A stretch of DNA of 37,003 nucleotides. It comes from Nemertoderma westbladi. Lineage: Eukaryota; Xenacoelomorpha; Nemertodermatida; Nemertodermatidae. Under the pieces are notes generated by a model. The model did not search any database, had not been told where the DNA came from, and saw only the letters and a list, made by a program, of their open reading frames with translations. Made by a program: the position numbers and the translations under genes. Shown here in pieces: positions 20,827 through 32,100 of this stretch (its first letter is position 1; every line of letters begins with the position of its first letter). The stretch spans positions 1 through 37,003 of the forward strand of contig JAUCBJ010007923.1 in the NCBI GenBank assembly GCA_032718475.1, read 5' to 3'.

Positions 20827-21545
20827 ATCTATTAATATTATTATATTTTAATATAATAATATTACTATATATAATACTATTACTTTCTTCTGTATAATAA
20901 TATGCTATTATGCTATATAATGATGTTATCATATTATGTAATTATTTAAATATAATAATTTAATTAATTTACCAATTTATTCAGTATGTTCTATTTTATT
21001 TTCTTCTTCATTATTTCCTATTTTATTCTTTCAATTTGAATATATGAATTATAAATGGGAAAATGTTTGACGTGGGCCCCATAGCATTGTTAGTGTGAAG
21101 CACAAAAGTATTCAACATAATGTATACACTATGTATAAAAAAGTGAGTATAACAAATTATGATTCAACAATGTGCAACATGCGGAATAACCAGTATAGTG
21201 ATTATCTACAGAGCAACACGAGACGGATGAATTGAATAAGCAAGCAATGGCTGGACTCTGAAATAATTTTCAAAAAATGTGTGCTTTGCAATCTCCTAGC
21301 CTAACAAGGACTATAAAAATATAGTCAAAAAGGTAGCCAATTGTATAATGTATACCTTACTATTATGTTTGTTAGCGGGTGCCACTGACCTTCATTTCCT
21401 GTAATATTTAACAAAGTAAGTGGACACATTTTGACATTTACTTAGAAAGACCAAAAATTAACTGTAATATTTTCTCTAATATTTATGCATAACAAATGCT
21501 CCTGAAATTATCAGATCATTATAAATATTATATATATTGTAAATG
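20827..21545. other. AT-rich noncoding DNA
   Basis: Low-complexity ATAATATTA runs at 20825-20960, then unique AT-rich sequence. No gene seen. Confidence 0.5.
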
Positions 21546-21607
21546 AATATTTTGATCGAAATCTAACCTAAGTAGGGCTACTTAGGTTAGTTTTCGATCG
21601 AAATATT
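21546..21607. repeat. 30-bp inverted repeat with 2-bp spacer
   Basis: Arms 21546-21575 and 21578-21607 are complementary at 28 of 30 positions. The arm contains GATCGAAA and CTAACCTAAGTAG. It could be a cruciform or RNA hairpin, or joined terminal repeats of a deleted DNA transposon. Confidence 0.85.
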
Positions 21608-21956
21608 GATGAAATATAATTTTCTACCTTAAATGGGAGTGATATAATGTTGTTGGTAAATAATGTGAATAAGTCAATAAATACCTACATAACATTCCCC
21701 ATTTAATGTGATGTATATAAGAATTATTTTATTGTCGCAACCACTGAGAGAGTTAATGATTAATTACACAAAAAGTAATGGGGAATTGAATGCACCTGTT
21801 GTTACTACCTCTCTTATTTACTACCTCGTTTGAATCGTAAAGTTGTTATAAAGTACAGTGAAATTGATTATATACCAACCTGAAGAATGTAGTCAACAAT
21901 GCAATAGGTAGAATAGTGAGCCGTTGCTGTAGTACATAGGATATACTACAAACATG
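21608..21956. other. Noncoding, nothing recognised
   Basis: AT-rich, with no ORF of note and no repeat partner noticed in the window. Confidence 0.4.
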
Positions 21957-22170
21957 TGGGGCGAGCGACGAAAGTAAACGAGCTTAGCATACAGGACACA
22001 GGTACCACGAACTCAATCGGTGTGTCTGTTGCTCTGTTGTTCTGTTGTGGGGCGAGCCACGAAGTGAGTGAGCCTTAGCGTAGTGGTACCATTAATCAAC
22101 CTGTCGTTATGTTGATCTGTGGGGCGAGCCACTAAGTGAGTGAGCCTTAGCATAGGGGTACCATTAATCT
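21957..22170 (+). repeat. Tandem repeat, about 72-bp unit
   Basis: TGGGGCGAGC starts units at 21957 (diverged), 22048 and 22120. The last two are 72 bp apart and close to identical, running through AGTGAGTGAGCCTTAGC and GGTACCATTAATC. Confidence 0.75.
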
Positions 22171-22172
22171 AC

Positions 22173-22329
22173 CTGTCGTTCTGTTCAACTGTCGCTTTTT
22201 TTTCAGTGTTCAATTTTGAACGTTAATAACTCAATCAATCCTCGATAAAATGTGAACCAAATTTGGTAGACAAATAGTCTATCAAAAGTTTAGAAATTTT
22301 ACAAGTTGAATTTGCTTGGGGCCTTCGTG
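22173..22329 (+). repeat. Dispersed repeat, copy 1
   Basis: Runs from CTGTCGTTCTGTT through CAGTGTTCAATTTT and GAACGTTAATAACTC to GGGGCCTTCG. A homologous copy on the same strand is at 23736-23890. No coding potential. Confidence 0.75.
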
Positions 22330-23376
22330 CAGCACCAGTGTCTTACAGTTATAATAAATTTATTTGTCCAAAATTATAACGCTTGACATCAGCGGGTTGC
22401 TAGGGGACTAAATCAGCTGGGTTTCTGGTAAATTACGAAATTACAGTAATACCAAGGACTTCAGTAGTCCTTGACAATACTGCAATACCATACTGTGTTT
22501 GGTGTTATACGGTACTGGCTGACTGGTACCGCGATACCGGTGCAGTGATTATAGATCATGTATAGGCCTACTGGAACAGGACAGGTCAAATTCTGTTTTC
22601 CCTAATTAGCCATGCACTGCAGCGCGGACTAGCTGGACTGCGGTCCTGAATTAGTTTAGAGGGTCCGTTCTGCCGTTGGCGCCGTTTGCCCTACCTGCCT
22701 ACTCCTACTACTGTCAGACTGTAAAACCGGACTGTCAGCAACTGCCAACTACAGAACTACCAGTACCTTACTGAACTATGACAGCACTATACCGCATTTC
22801 TACGCTCCTGTCAGCGATGAAAGAAAATTAATTTCTTCGTTTACGGTTTCTGCTCTTGTTAATGGATTAATATGTTAATTAAAGACTATGTACCTGTATA
22901 CAAAGGCACTGGCCAACGTATACTACGATGGCACCGGCAACTGGTAGAATCAGATGTAGGCAGATTGTAGGTATGTATTGTAGGTAGGATGTACCGGTAC
23001 ATACCAATCTGCCAATGCAACAATAGCAATAGGCCTACCCCAACAAACCATCCATCGACTCTGGACTTGCAACTGTAACCATGGAAGTTATGTGGACTAA
23101 CCAGCTGACTGACATTCTTAGTTCAGGCACCCACTACCACCAGAGTCTACCCAGCTGCCCAGAAAAGTGTTGGAATGGAAATCAAACAACTCACCACCAA
23201 GGTCGCCTCTGTCTGTTACCTCGACTTTCGGTATTGCTCCCGCTACGGGCAAACTGGACTAACCGTAACTGAGGATGACATAATTCGGTTTTTTAATCTC
23301 ACTCACCCAGTGCCCTGTGGTGTTGAAATTGACACACATTGTACAAGCAGTAGGCCTAGTGCTCCGAGTTTCCGGC
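22330..23376. other. Noncoding stretch with weak ORFs only
   Basis: Rich in accggtac-like and ctgtcagactg-like words typical of this genome's intergenic DNA. Short overlapping frames at 23081-23272 and 23175-23483 show no recognisable domain; the second runs into the tandem duplication at 23377. Confidence 0.4.
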
Positions 23377-23650
23377 AAGACGAGTACTGCGTTGACTATA
23401 CTCATATAAAACACCTGGCTTCGCATATTGAATGCATCGATAGTTATAAAGATCGCAAGTCTGCGTTTAGGAAATATATTTAAATACAAATCAGGATGAG
23501 CACAATGAGGATTATAATGAAGACGACTGCGTTGACTATACTCCTATAAAACACCTGGTTCGCTATTGAATGCATTGATAGTTATAAAGATCGCAAGTCT
23601 GCGTTTAGGAAAAAAATTTAAATACAAACAAGGCTTATAATGAAGACGAG
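23377..23650 (+). repeat. Tandem duplication, about 135-140 bp unit
   Basis: Copy 1 (23377-about 23518) and copy 2 (about 23519-23650) share GCGTTGACTATACTC, AAAACACCTGG and ATAGTTATAAAGATCGCAAG, with small indels. Both copies end near an ATAATGAAGACG sequence. Confidence 0.8.
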
Positions 23651-23735
23651 TAGGCCTACTGTTTTTATTATATTCTAAATTTTAATTTGTGTCTCATCAT
23701 AACTGAGCCTCGTGCTGCGCAAAGTCCCCACAAAC

Positions 23736-23890
23736 GTGTCGTTCTGTTGATCTGTTGCTTTTTTGCAGTGTTCAATTTTAAACGTTAATAACTCGGCCAA
23801 TCTTCGATGAAATCTATCCAAACTTGGTACACATGTTGTTTGGCAAAAGTTTATAAATTTTCCAAGTTGAATTTTCGTGTGGCCTTCGAG
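23736..23890 (+). repeat. Dispersed repeat, copy 2
   Basis: Homologous to 22173-22329 with scattered substitutions. It lies just upstream of the LINE relic and could be its flank or part of an unrelated family. Confidence 0.7.
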
Positions 23891-23959
23891 AAGCTAAGAT
23901 AATAGCAGTTAATTAGTTAATCCACACTTTTAGACGTGGTAATAACTAGTCTGAATTGA

Positions 23960-25779
23960 ACTACTATTTCTAATTCCACTGGCAGTGTATATTTATGCGA
24001 TTTCTCAGATCATGATTACACAGTAACATCAATTAAACATAAATTTAATAAAATTGTAAAGAAAGACGAGTGGATTGAGTATAGGAATTTTACTGATTTT
24101 AACAAATGTGCCTTTTTAAATGAAATTGAGAATATTATCTGGAATGATTTTTATCTTGAGGATGATATCAATAAACAATTTGAGATTTTTGAAAATCAGA
24201 TAGTGGAAATACTGAATAAATATGCCCCTATGAAACGTAAACTAGTCATTCCTAATAAAAATATGATGAGAGATGACTGGGCAACAGATGAACTTAATGA
24301 GTTAAAAACCAATAAATATAAAAAAATTTCACTTTGGCGCCGTACAAAAAGTGATAACGATTACAAAGCATACAAATTATTGCGAAATAAGTTTAATAAT
24401 CTGAACAATAAACTAAAGAATAATTTCGTAAAAAATAAATATCTGAGTGCCAGGGACAGCAAATCAATGTGGATAATAATTAATAAAATTATAAATAATA
24501 AAGCGAATGCCTCCATTAACTGTATCAAATACAGAGGTATTTTAATAACTATCAGAAAACAACTATCAAATGCCATGAATGAAACTTTTCTAAATTTAGG
24601 GAACTTTTTTAATTGCTCATCGACCAATATGGGCATTTATACCCTACCTGTCGACTCCGTACAAAACCGAGCTCATTTTTCATTTAAATGCGTGAGTCTA
24701 TTAGAAGTAGACTATAGAATTGATCAATTAAATGAAAATAAGTCCTCTGGACCTTGTAAAATACCTACAAAAATAATAAGGGAATTTCGATCTCAGATTT
24801 CGGGGCCGTTGCATTTTCTAATAAATCAATGTTTGACGAAATCTTTATTCCCAGACCATCTAAAATTGTCGAATATTTCCTCAATTTATAAAAAAGCTGA
24901 TCTATTTGATGCTGCGAACTACAGACCAGTTGCAACAACGTCTCCTTTTGCCAAAGTTGTTGAAAAAATTATGTGTTCTCAAATACTTGAATATGTCAAA
25001 GATAATAAGCTTTTATACCCAAAACAATTTGGTTTCTGAAAAGGATTTTCTACTGTTGATGCTGTTACTTACTTAACTGAGAATTGGCGTCAACATTTGA
25101 ATGACAACAAATTTGTCGCAGCCGCATTTTTAGACCTAAGCAAAGCTTTCAACTCTATAAATCATTGAATCACAGACTCAAACATTTAGGCTTCCACTCG
25201 ACTGCACTGAACCTCATACAAAATTACCTATTGAAAAGGAAGCAACGTGTTAAAGTAGAAAATACTTTTTCTGATTGGCTAACTGAAACAGGGGGCGTTC
25301 CCCAAGGTACCATTTTAGGGCCTCTATTATTTATGCTATATACCAATAACATTCCAGAACAACTCACAAATGTTTAAATTATACAGTATGCTGATGATAC
25401 AGTTATTTATGTGGCTGACTCAGATCCAGAACAAGCTACAAAATTGTTAGAGTCGAATGTTCAGAAAATTCAAAAAATATTTAATGATTGTCATTTGAAA
25501 CTGAACCCGGACAAAACGGAATTTCTCCTTTTATCTCCGAAGCAAATCAGCCCAGAAAATAGAGCTGATTTCTCATCCATAAAATTAAATGTAGGCTGCC
25601 CTGAACCTATTCCACAATCTCCATCAGTAAAATATCTGGGAGTGAACATTGATAACGAGCTAAATTGGAAAGATTACATAGGGAAAATGATCCAAAAAAT
25701 GACTCTTACCATTTCTTGTTTACGAATAATAAAGGGTCAATTGCCCAATAAAACTAAATTGCAATTATATAAAAAGTAG
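23960..25779 (+). pseudogene. Truncated non-LTR retrotransposon (LINE) ORF2: endonuclease tail plus reverse transcriptase
   Basis: The frame opens at 23960 with the last part of an apurinic-type endonuclease (the SDHDYTV catalytic motif near 24000), then a linker with KYAPMKRK, then RT: the NYRPVATTSPFAK palm segment, AFLDLSKAFNSINH, GGVPQGTILGPLLF, YADDTVIYV near 25386 and KYLGV. Breaks: TGA at 25037-25039 in the RT fingers, a frame change near 25165, and TAA at 25374-25376 just before YADD. The body stops at 25779 with the 3' part of the RT/thumb and 3' UTR missing, right where a foldback element begins. The sequence style suggests the CR1/Jockey group; the exact clade needs a tree. Certainly dead. 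Confidence 0.9.
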
Positions 25780-25784
25780 TAGGG

Positions 25785-26093
25785 TCTTCCTCCTCTCTGT
25801 GACAGTTAGACCTAACTGACACCCATTGGGTGTCATATGACACCCAATTATCACCCTATGGGTGTCATTGGGTGTCATTGGCGCCAGACTGTCTGGGTGA
25901 CACCTCCCAATTAGGCTAATTAGACCCTAATTGACAGGTGTCATCAATTAATTAGTATAATTAAACCCTAACAGGTGTCATATGACTCCTAATTAGGGTT
26001 TAATTGATTATCCTAATTAATCAGACTGATTAGCGCCCTGACACACAATGGGTCATCAGTGATGTCTAACTGTCGCAGAGAAGGGGGAAGAGG
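25785..26093. mobile_element. Foldback element with long imperfect terminal inverted repeats
   Basis: The left end (about 25785-25838: CTTCCTCCTCTCTGTGACAG, then TTAGAC and a GACACCCATT block) is the inverse of the right end (about 26028-26093). Between them lie further nested palindromes of GGTGTCAT and CCCTAATTAGG-like words, so nearly all 300 bp can fold on itself. No coding capacity. It abuts the truncated LINE end. Confidence 0.75.
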
Positions 26094-27038
26094 GTGTCAT
26101 AAGTGACACCGCAGCTCTTTTATTCATAATACTTATTTATTTATATTTAATTTTAATTAATTATTTTATTCGTATTTATTCATTTGTACTTTATTTTAAA
26201 TTAATTAATTGTATATATTACTTTTACTTTATACATTGATTTCTATTTTTAGATTAATTAGTTTTTATATTACCAACGAGATCACTATGACATAATGTCT
26301 ATTTTTAACTTTATAATGGCTATGGTATACTGCTCCCTACTGGCAACTATCAACTGCGTTCATCGGCGGGGGCCCCTCCTCTGCCATCATTATTCATTAA
26401 CTAGATACGACAGGCAGTGAATCTATACATATACCCCCAAGGCAAATATAAATCAGCGGTCCCGTCTGTTAGCAGCCCCCTCGATGACTCACTAATAATC
26501 CCAATGCGGCCTTGACTACAGCAAATCCGTATATCGCCCAAGGCTAATGCTCAAGCGGCCCTCCATTGTTCCCACTATAGCCGGCGTCGCTTTGTCCCTT
26601 TCCTATATCCAGGCAGCCCGTATCATAACAATGAAGCGCCTCTAATCACGCATTCCTCTCTACTAATCCCTTTCCTTTGCACCAGACCTGCTTCTGTTAT
26701 ACAGCCAACTCAACATAATTAGTCCAGATGCCTACAGGGGTTTCTAATATAGAATCAACACGAGAAGTTGCCCTGGTTACCGCTTATGCATGAACAGCCA
26801 ATCAGCGGGCTTCATTTCTACTGCTGCGTTCTGATTGGCTCATTTAAGAGACAAGGGCCTCCCTTACTAACCGAATTGCTATTTAATACGTCCCCACTAA
26901 TATATTAGGTCATTATTTCAATTGCAAGTTACGATTAACATCATTTACCATTATTTTGTTTTCGAATTTAATATTATTTATTTAAGAATATTTATTTGTT
27001 ATCGTCAGTCAACTATCCAGTTGTATAGTTGTATTATT
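26094..27038. other. Noncoding DNA left of the Polinton leader
   Basis: No gene. The left terminal repeat of the Polinton should lie in or near this stretch, but it cannot be recognised without the right end. A TCAGTC initiator-like word near 27005 and TATTTAA near 26880 could mark a promoter for the leader exon. Confidence 0.35.
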
Positions 27039-27233
27039 GTCATTTCGCTGCGTTATCGCTCATCGTCGACAACAAACTTTCCGCGTATCCACCGCGTAAT
27101 ATTTCAATATTTCTAATTTCCGATACCATTCCGTTCTATCGGTTGATAAACTCTCTCGTCGTCCACGTCAACCAACTTCCTTGTCACCAATGAACTTCCA
27201 AACTTCTTCTTTCCGTGAATATTTACTAACACC
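27039..27233 (+). other. Putative leader exon, copy 1
   Basis: Homologous to 27468-27669 and ending at a strong donor, GTAAGT at 27234-27239. Unlike copy 2 it has no acceptor in front, so it is likely the first exon, with a start site at or before 27039. It carries an ATG at 27190. From that ATG the frame runs 14 codons plus 2 bases to the donor, and that phase is in frame with the zinc-finger ORF if spliced to 28385. Spliced to copy 2 instead, the frame ends at a TAA a few codons into that exon. Confidence 0.5.
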
Positions 27234-27467
27234 GTAAGTAAAAACTGCCTTCCATCTAGCTATACTTTCGACGCCGCTAGCAAACAATTTACATTTAATG
27301 TCTACCGGTACAACAGTATTGCAGTAGGCTCATTATTAATTACTGTCAGACTGCGGTGGTACCGATAGCCTAAACCGTGATCGAAGCATTCGATCAATAG
27401 GCCTACATCCGCCTATTTGCTTACAGTATTTTTTATCTTTTTACAAATAATCAACTTATTTTTCTAG

Positions 27468-27669
27468 TGTCATTTCGCCGCGTTAACACTCATCGTCGAC
27501 AACAAACTTTCCGCGTATCCGCCGCGTAATATTCCAATATTTCTAATTTCCGATATCGGTACCATTCCGTTCTATCGGTAAATAAACTCTCTCGTCGTCC
27601 ACGTCAACCAACTTCCTCATCGCCACCGAACTTCCAAACTTCTTCTTTCCGTGAATATTTACTAATACC
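27468..27669 (+). other. Putative leader exon, copy 2
   Basis: Bounded by an acceptor, polypyrimidine TTATTTTTCTAG at 27456-27467, and a donor GTAAGT at 27670-27675. The ATG of copy 1 is replaced by CCG here, so this version is purely untranslated. Confidence 0.5.
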
Positions 27670-27864
27670 GTAAGTAAAATCTACCTTCCACCATCTGACG
27701 ATACTATCGATGCCGATAGCAAACAATTTACATTTAGGCCTAATGTCTACCGATACAACAGTATTGCAGTAGGCTCATTATTAATTACTGTCAGACTACG
27801 GTGGTACCGATAGCCTAAACCAGGATCGAAGCATTCGATCAATAGGCCTACATCTGTCTATCTG

Positions 27865-28340
27865 CTTGTCTACCTGACTACCGGTACCCCATCATTCGAG
27901 TTAGCCTAATGCCATCATAGTAACGATATAGACCCTACTGAACAACACTGAATACTGCAGTTTTCACTATATATCCTACTGACTAACTGAGTTCTCACAC
28001 AGCGATTAGCTAGGCCTATCGTTGATTTGTATTGGTTAACGCTACCGGTACGTCTGACTTCTGGCAGACTTTTCACTAGCACTACTGCTCTGACTGACTG
28101 ACTGTTGTTTATAGACCCTCTTTCCACGAATAATAACTGGCATCGCTTTTGTGTCTTGGTTATCGCCACTATCTAACCGCTGGTATACTAACACTTCCAC
28201 ACTAGATACTGCCGACTGCCTGCTTTATGTTTCACTGACTGATTGCTACAATACAGCAATAGGCCTAACTATATAAACACAGTATTGTTGCCTAGTAACC
28301 GATTAATACCTACTGTTTTACTTTATTTTTAGCAAGTATA
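27865..28340. other. Insertion within the second leader intron
   Basis: This 475-bp stretch has no counterpart in the first leader intron. It is rich in ctgactgactg and taggccta words. No gene and no terminal repeats recognised. Confidence 0.45.
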
Positions 28341-28391
28341 CAGTATTTTTTATCTTTTTATAAATAATCAACGTATTTTTCTAGATTCAAG

Positions 28392-29186
28392 ATGCCTATG
28401 TCTACCAATAAAGATAGCTGCCCCATCTGCGACAAAGAGATGCGGAGTGATAATCTAAAATCACATATTAAAATTCATTTCGCGCAATATAGATGCGACT
28501 GTTGCCCGACTTGGTCTTCGGAAAAGAAGACGCTGGTTGGCCATCTTGTTTCGTGTCCTCAGGGGGGAACAGGATTTAGTTACGTAAACGAGCCAGCCGA
28601 TTGCCGCTGCGGGGATTCGCTCACCCTGTCATCCTTTTCTGAGCATGAATGCTACACTCGACTTTTTTCGCGGAAACGCAAAACTCCGACTACCTCCCAC
28701 TCATCCCCCATCAACTCTACTCCAGAACAAGTCGGCGGCGGCGGCTCCAATAATGAACCTTCAACTTCACGAGATTCTATTTCCCCAAACAATCCATTTC
28801 AACCCCCCTCCAACGGAAGCGCACACGGACGACTGTTTACCTATAACAACGACCTCGCAGAAACAAGACTCGATGCTGAATTAACATTAAACGAAAATTT
28901 TCCACACATTCAAGAACACGTTAGTAGCCATTTACGTAGTGCCATGGGAACTTTTTTAAGAGTCTGGCTTACAATCAACATCGTAATGGAGCGTGAAACG
29001 AGCGAGGGATTTCAAATTGAATCTTTCTGTTTTAAATCTAGCGGTAACAATAATCAAATTCTAAATAATAGCGACTTTAATAACTGGTTTTCTAGCGCCG
29101 TCAATCGTATCGATCAACTGTTAAAGCGTGTTTCTCTGCCTCGGCTCGGGTTGGCGCATAATAGCCATCGAGCGAATAACTATTGA
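28392..29186 (+). CDS. Zinc-finger N-terminal protein, probably the broken-off front of DNA polymerase B
   Basis: 264 codons from the ATG 7 bp behind an acceptor-like TTTTTCTAG at 28376-28384. A C2H2-type finger is at the start (CPICDKEMRSDNLKSHIKIH), with further Cys/His pairs (CDCC, HLVSC, CRCG, HEC) in the first 90 residues, then a Ser/Pro/Asn-rich linker. A folded C-terminal part (TFLRVWLTINIVMERETSEG and onward) matches the segment that in Polinton polymerases precedes the N-terminal polymerase region. It overlaps the polymerase frame by about 60 bp in another register, and the family sequence passes from this frame to that one at about 29125-29150. I infer one gene with a +1 frame change. 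The fingers may bind element DNA; that is not shown by sequence alone. Confidence 0.7.
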   Translation: MPMSTNKDSCPICDKEMRSDNLKSHIKIHFAQYRCDCCPTWSSEKKTLVGHLVSCPQGGTGFSYVNEPADCRCGDSLTLSSFSEHECYTRLFSRKRKTPTTSHSSPINSTPEQVGGGGSNNEPSTSRDSISPNNPFQPPSNGSAHGRLFTYNNDLAETRLDAELTLNENFPHIQEHVSSHLRSAMGTFLRVWLTINIVMERETSEGFQIESFCFKSSGNNNQILNNSDFNNWFSSAVNRIDQLLKRVSLPRLGLAHNSHRANNY

Positions 29187-32100
29187 GATTGCGCGGTCCC
29201 AACGCAACCCCTATTTAAAGGGTCAAGGCTTCAATAATTCTAAATTATTATTAAATAAAAAATGTACCGTAAGCGTAGACTGCCCGCTGGGGGAATGCTT
29301 TAAATACGCAGTATTGGCCGCCGCAAATTATAAGAAAATTGATAGAAAACAAAATAATATCAAAAGAATTTCAACGTTTACTCCTTTTCTAAACATGTTT
29401 GATTTTTCCAATTTAAGTTTCCCGGTGGACAGAGTAACTGGTATTCCCCAGTTTCTGAAAGCCAACCCTATATACTGTATAAACCTTCTTTATTGGAGTA
29501 ATACGGAAGAACTCTCCATTCTAAGTCAACCAGATAGCGCGCACTGTTCCGGTAAAACTGTACTAAACTTATTATTTATCGAAGCCACAAGCAAAAACCC
29601 TGCCCACTACGTAGCTATTACTAACATAGATAGACTAATAAATTCAAAAGATTCAGACGGTAACAAGACGCACTGCGAACGCTGTCTCAGAGGCTTTTAC
29701 ACTGACAAATCACTGGGAGAACATCGAGAGCGCTGCTATACGGGTAAACGCCAACTCGAGTATATGCCCGAAAATCTCTTGGTTAAATTTGACAGGTACG
29801 ATAAGACTCTATCCCCGCCTTTCTGTATATACGCCGACATTGAAACTATTCTAGAACCTACAAACAATATTAAACTCCCACAGAAACATATAGCTAGCGC
29901 GGCAGCCTTTTATACAGTACCAAATCAGAAATTAATTAACCCTCCTAAAACAGATGTTCAAATTTTCCGCGACGATGGCAGTAACCACGTAATGCGCGAC
30001 TTTCTAACCGCTATGGAAAGTCATTGTAGGGAGTTATACGATTGGTCCATTTCTAGTACAAACACACGTGCCCCCATGCAACTCACTACTAGCCAACAAA
30101 CTGACTTTAATAACGCTACACAATGCTACGTCTGCAACTGTAATTTAACCCCCGATTCTCATAATTTAAACCTCAATGACAATCTCAGCACCAAAGTCCG
30201 CGATCATGATCATTATAGCGGGGAGTATCGAGGGGCTGCTTTCGTCAGCTGCAACAGGAAACTTTCCCTAAAACGGAATAATTTTTATATTATATTTCAT
30301 AACTTGAGGAAATTCGATATGCATTTACTACTAAAAGAAGGAATGACCGATAGTTCTAGAACACACTGGAAAATGACCGTAATACCAAAAAACACCGAAA
30401 CTTATATTCACCTTAAAGTTAGCTTTCCAATCGATCCGAGTACCCCAACAGCCAACGCTAAAGAAAGTATCTCCATTAATTTTCTAGATTCCTATCAGTT
30501 TATGACTGCCAGCCTAGATAATCTTAGTAGCTATCTCACTAAAAATAACAGTAACCTAGCAACAGCCATACCCCATACACTAGCTCAAATGACCCAACTC
30601 TATCCCAACATTAGCGATAACACAATAAAAAACAAGGGCGTATTCCCATATTCCTACATTCAAAATATTTCAAACCTACACGAAACTACACTCCCCCCAT
30701 TAGAAAGCTTCTATAATGATCTCAAATTGGAACAATGTAGCGCAGAAAACTATCAGCGCGCGCTTACTACTTGGGATGAATTAAACTGCCTAACAATCTT
30801 CGACTATATGATTGGCTATTTGGTTCTAGACGTTACCCTATTGGCTGATACTTTCGAGCAGTTCCGATCCCTCTGTCTTACTAATTATGGACTCGAGCCC
30901 GTAATGTACTTCACTGCCCCTGGATTAACTTACGACGCAGCGCTGAAATTCACGCAATCAGAAATTCAATTACTATCAGACGCTTCCATCTACTCGGACT
31001 TTGAAACAAATATTAGGGGTGGTCTAGTTTTCTTGAATACACATTCCGTAGACGCAAATATCCCCGATAAACCCGACTATGACTCCAGTCTCCCCAAGAA
31101 ATATCTAATTCCCATCGATGCGAATAACCTTTACGGCTGCGCCCTGAGCCAGAAACTTCCCTATGCTAATATTAAACTCGTAACTACCCCCATAGACCTA
31201 GCTACAATAGACGCGAGTGGGGACACTGGTTATTATTGCATAGTTGATCTACATTATCCGAAAGAAATTCATGATTTGACCGCCGATCTGCCTCTAGGAG
31301 CAGAGAAGATGTCAGTCCCTAAATCCTTTCTTAGCGAATACATGGAAGATCTTTGGGAGCATTACAATCTCACCGATACGGCTACCTGTAGACCATACAA
31401 CGATACCTGTACTAAGCTACTACTACATCAGTTTAATAAGGTTGAATACGGTATCCATATTAAGCTACTTCAGCTCTATTTGAAGCTCGGTCTTAAACTT
31501 ACACAAGTACACAGGGTCTACTCTTTCTCACAAAAATATATTTTCAAGGACTACATTAGTTTTAATACGAATAAAAGACAGTCGACAAATAACCCATTCG
31601 AGATCCTATTTTATAAGTTGATGAACAATGCCTTGTATGGGAAATGCCTCCAAAAGGTTAGAGACCGCGTTTCTTTCAGGTTATGCAATAGCGACGAACA
31701 ATGCGATTTGCTCTTAGCCAAGCCCAACCACGAATCGTTTGTTGTCTTTACCCCCAACTTGAGTGGACATACTTTCACTAAAGAGGCTGTTTGCCTAAAT
31801 CAGGGCGTGTTCATCGGTTGCACTATACTAGATCTATCTAAGCTACAGATGTACGACCTATTTTACAACAAACTGAAACCTCTAGAACAAAAACTGGATT
31901 GCCAGATTCGCTGTCTAGCTGGTGACACGGATTCTCTAATGCTAAGCGTAACTAATACACCACAGCTAACCTTTCTACGGGCAATGTTTGAGGGTGGTTT
32001 CCTAGATACTTCCAACTACAGTACAACACATCCACTCTATACCATTAAACACAAAGCGGCTCTCGGCTTTGTAAAAGATGAGAGCTGCAGTTTGCAGTAT

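Larger units (their letters stand above)
27039..27864 (+). repeat. 430-bp tandem duplication carrying the leader exon
   Basis: The segment starting at 27039 repeats from 27469 with an offset of 430 bp at the start and small indels later. The 44 bp before the second exon (27424-27467) recur at 28341-28384, just before the first coding ATG. The original unit was thus exon, donor, intron and acceptor; the second intron has since gained about 475 bp (27865-28340). Confidence 0.85.

Noticed and set aside
23175-23483. 102-codon ORF between the dispersed repeats
   Set aside because: No recognisable motif, and its end lies in a tandem duplication whose second copy does not keep the frame; kept only as a remark in the repeat finding.
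27915-28169. 84-codon minus-strand ORF in the leader intron
   Set aside because: Composition follows the repetitive intron sequence; no domain and no homologous frame in the first intron.
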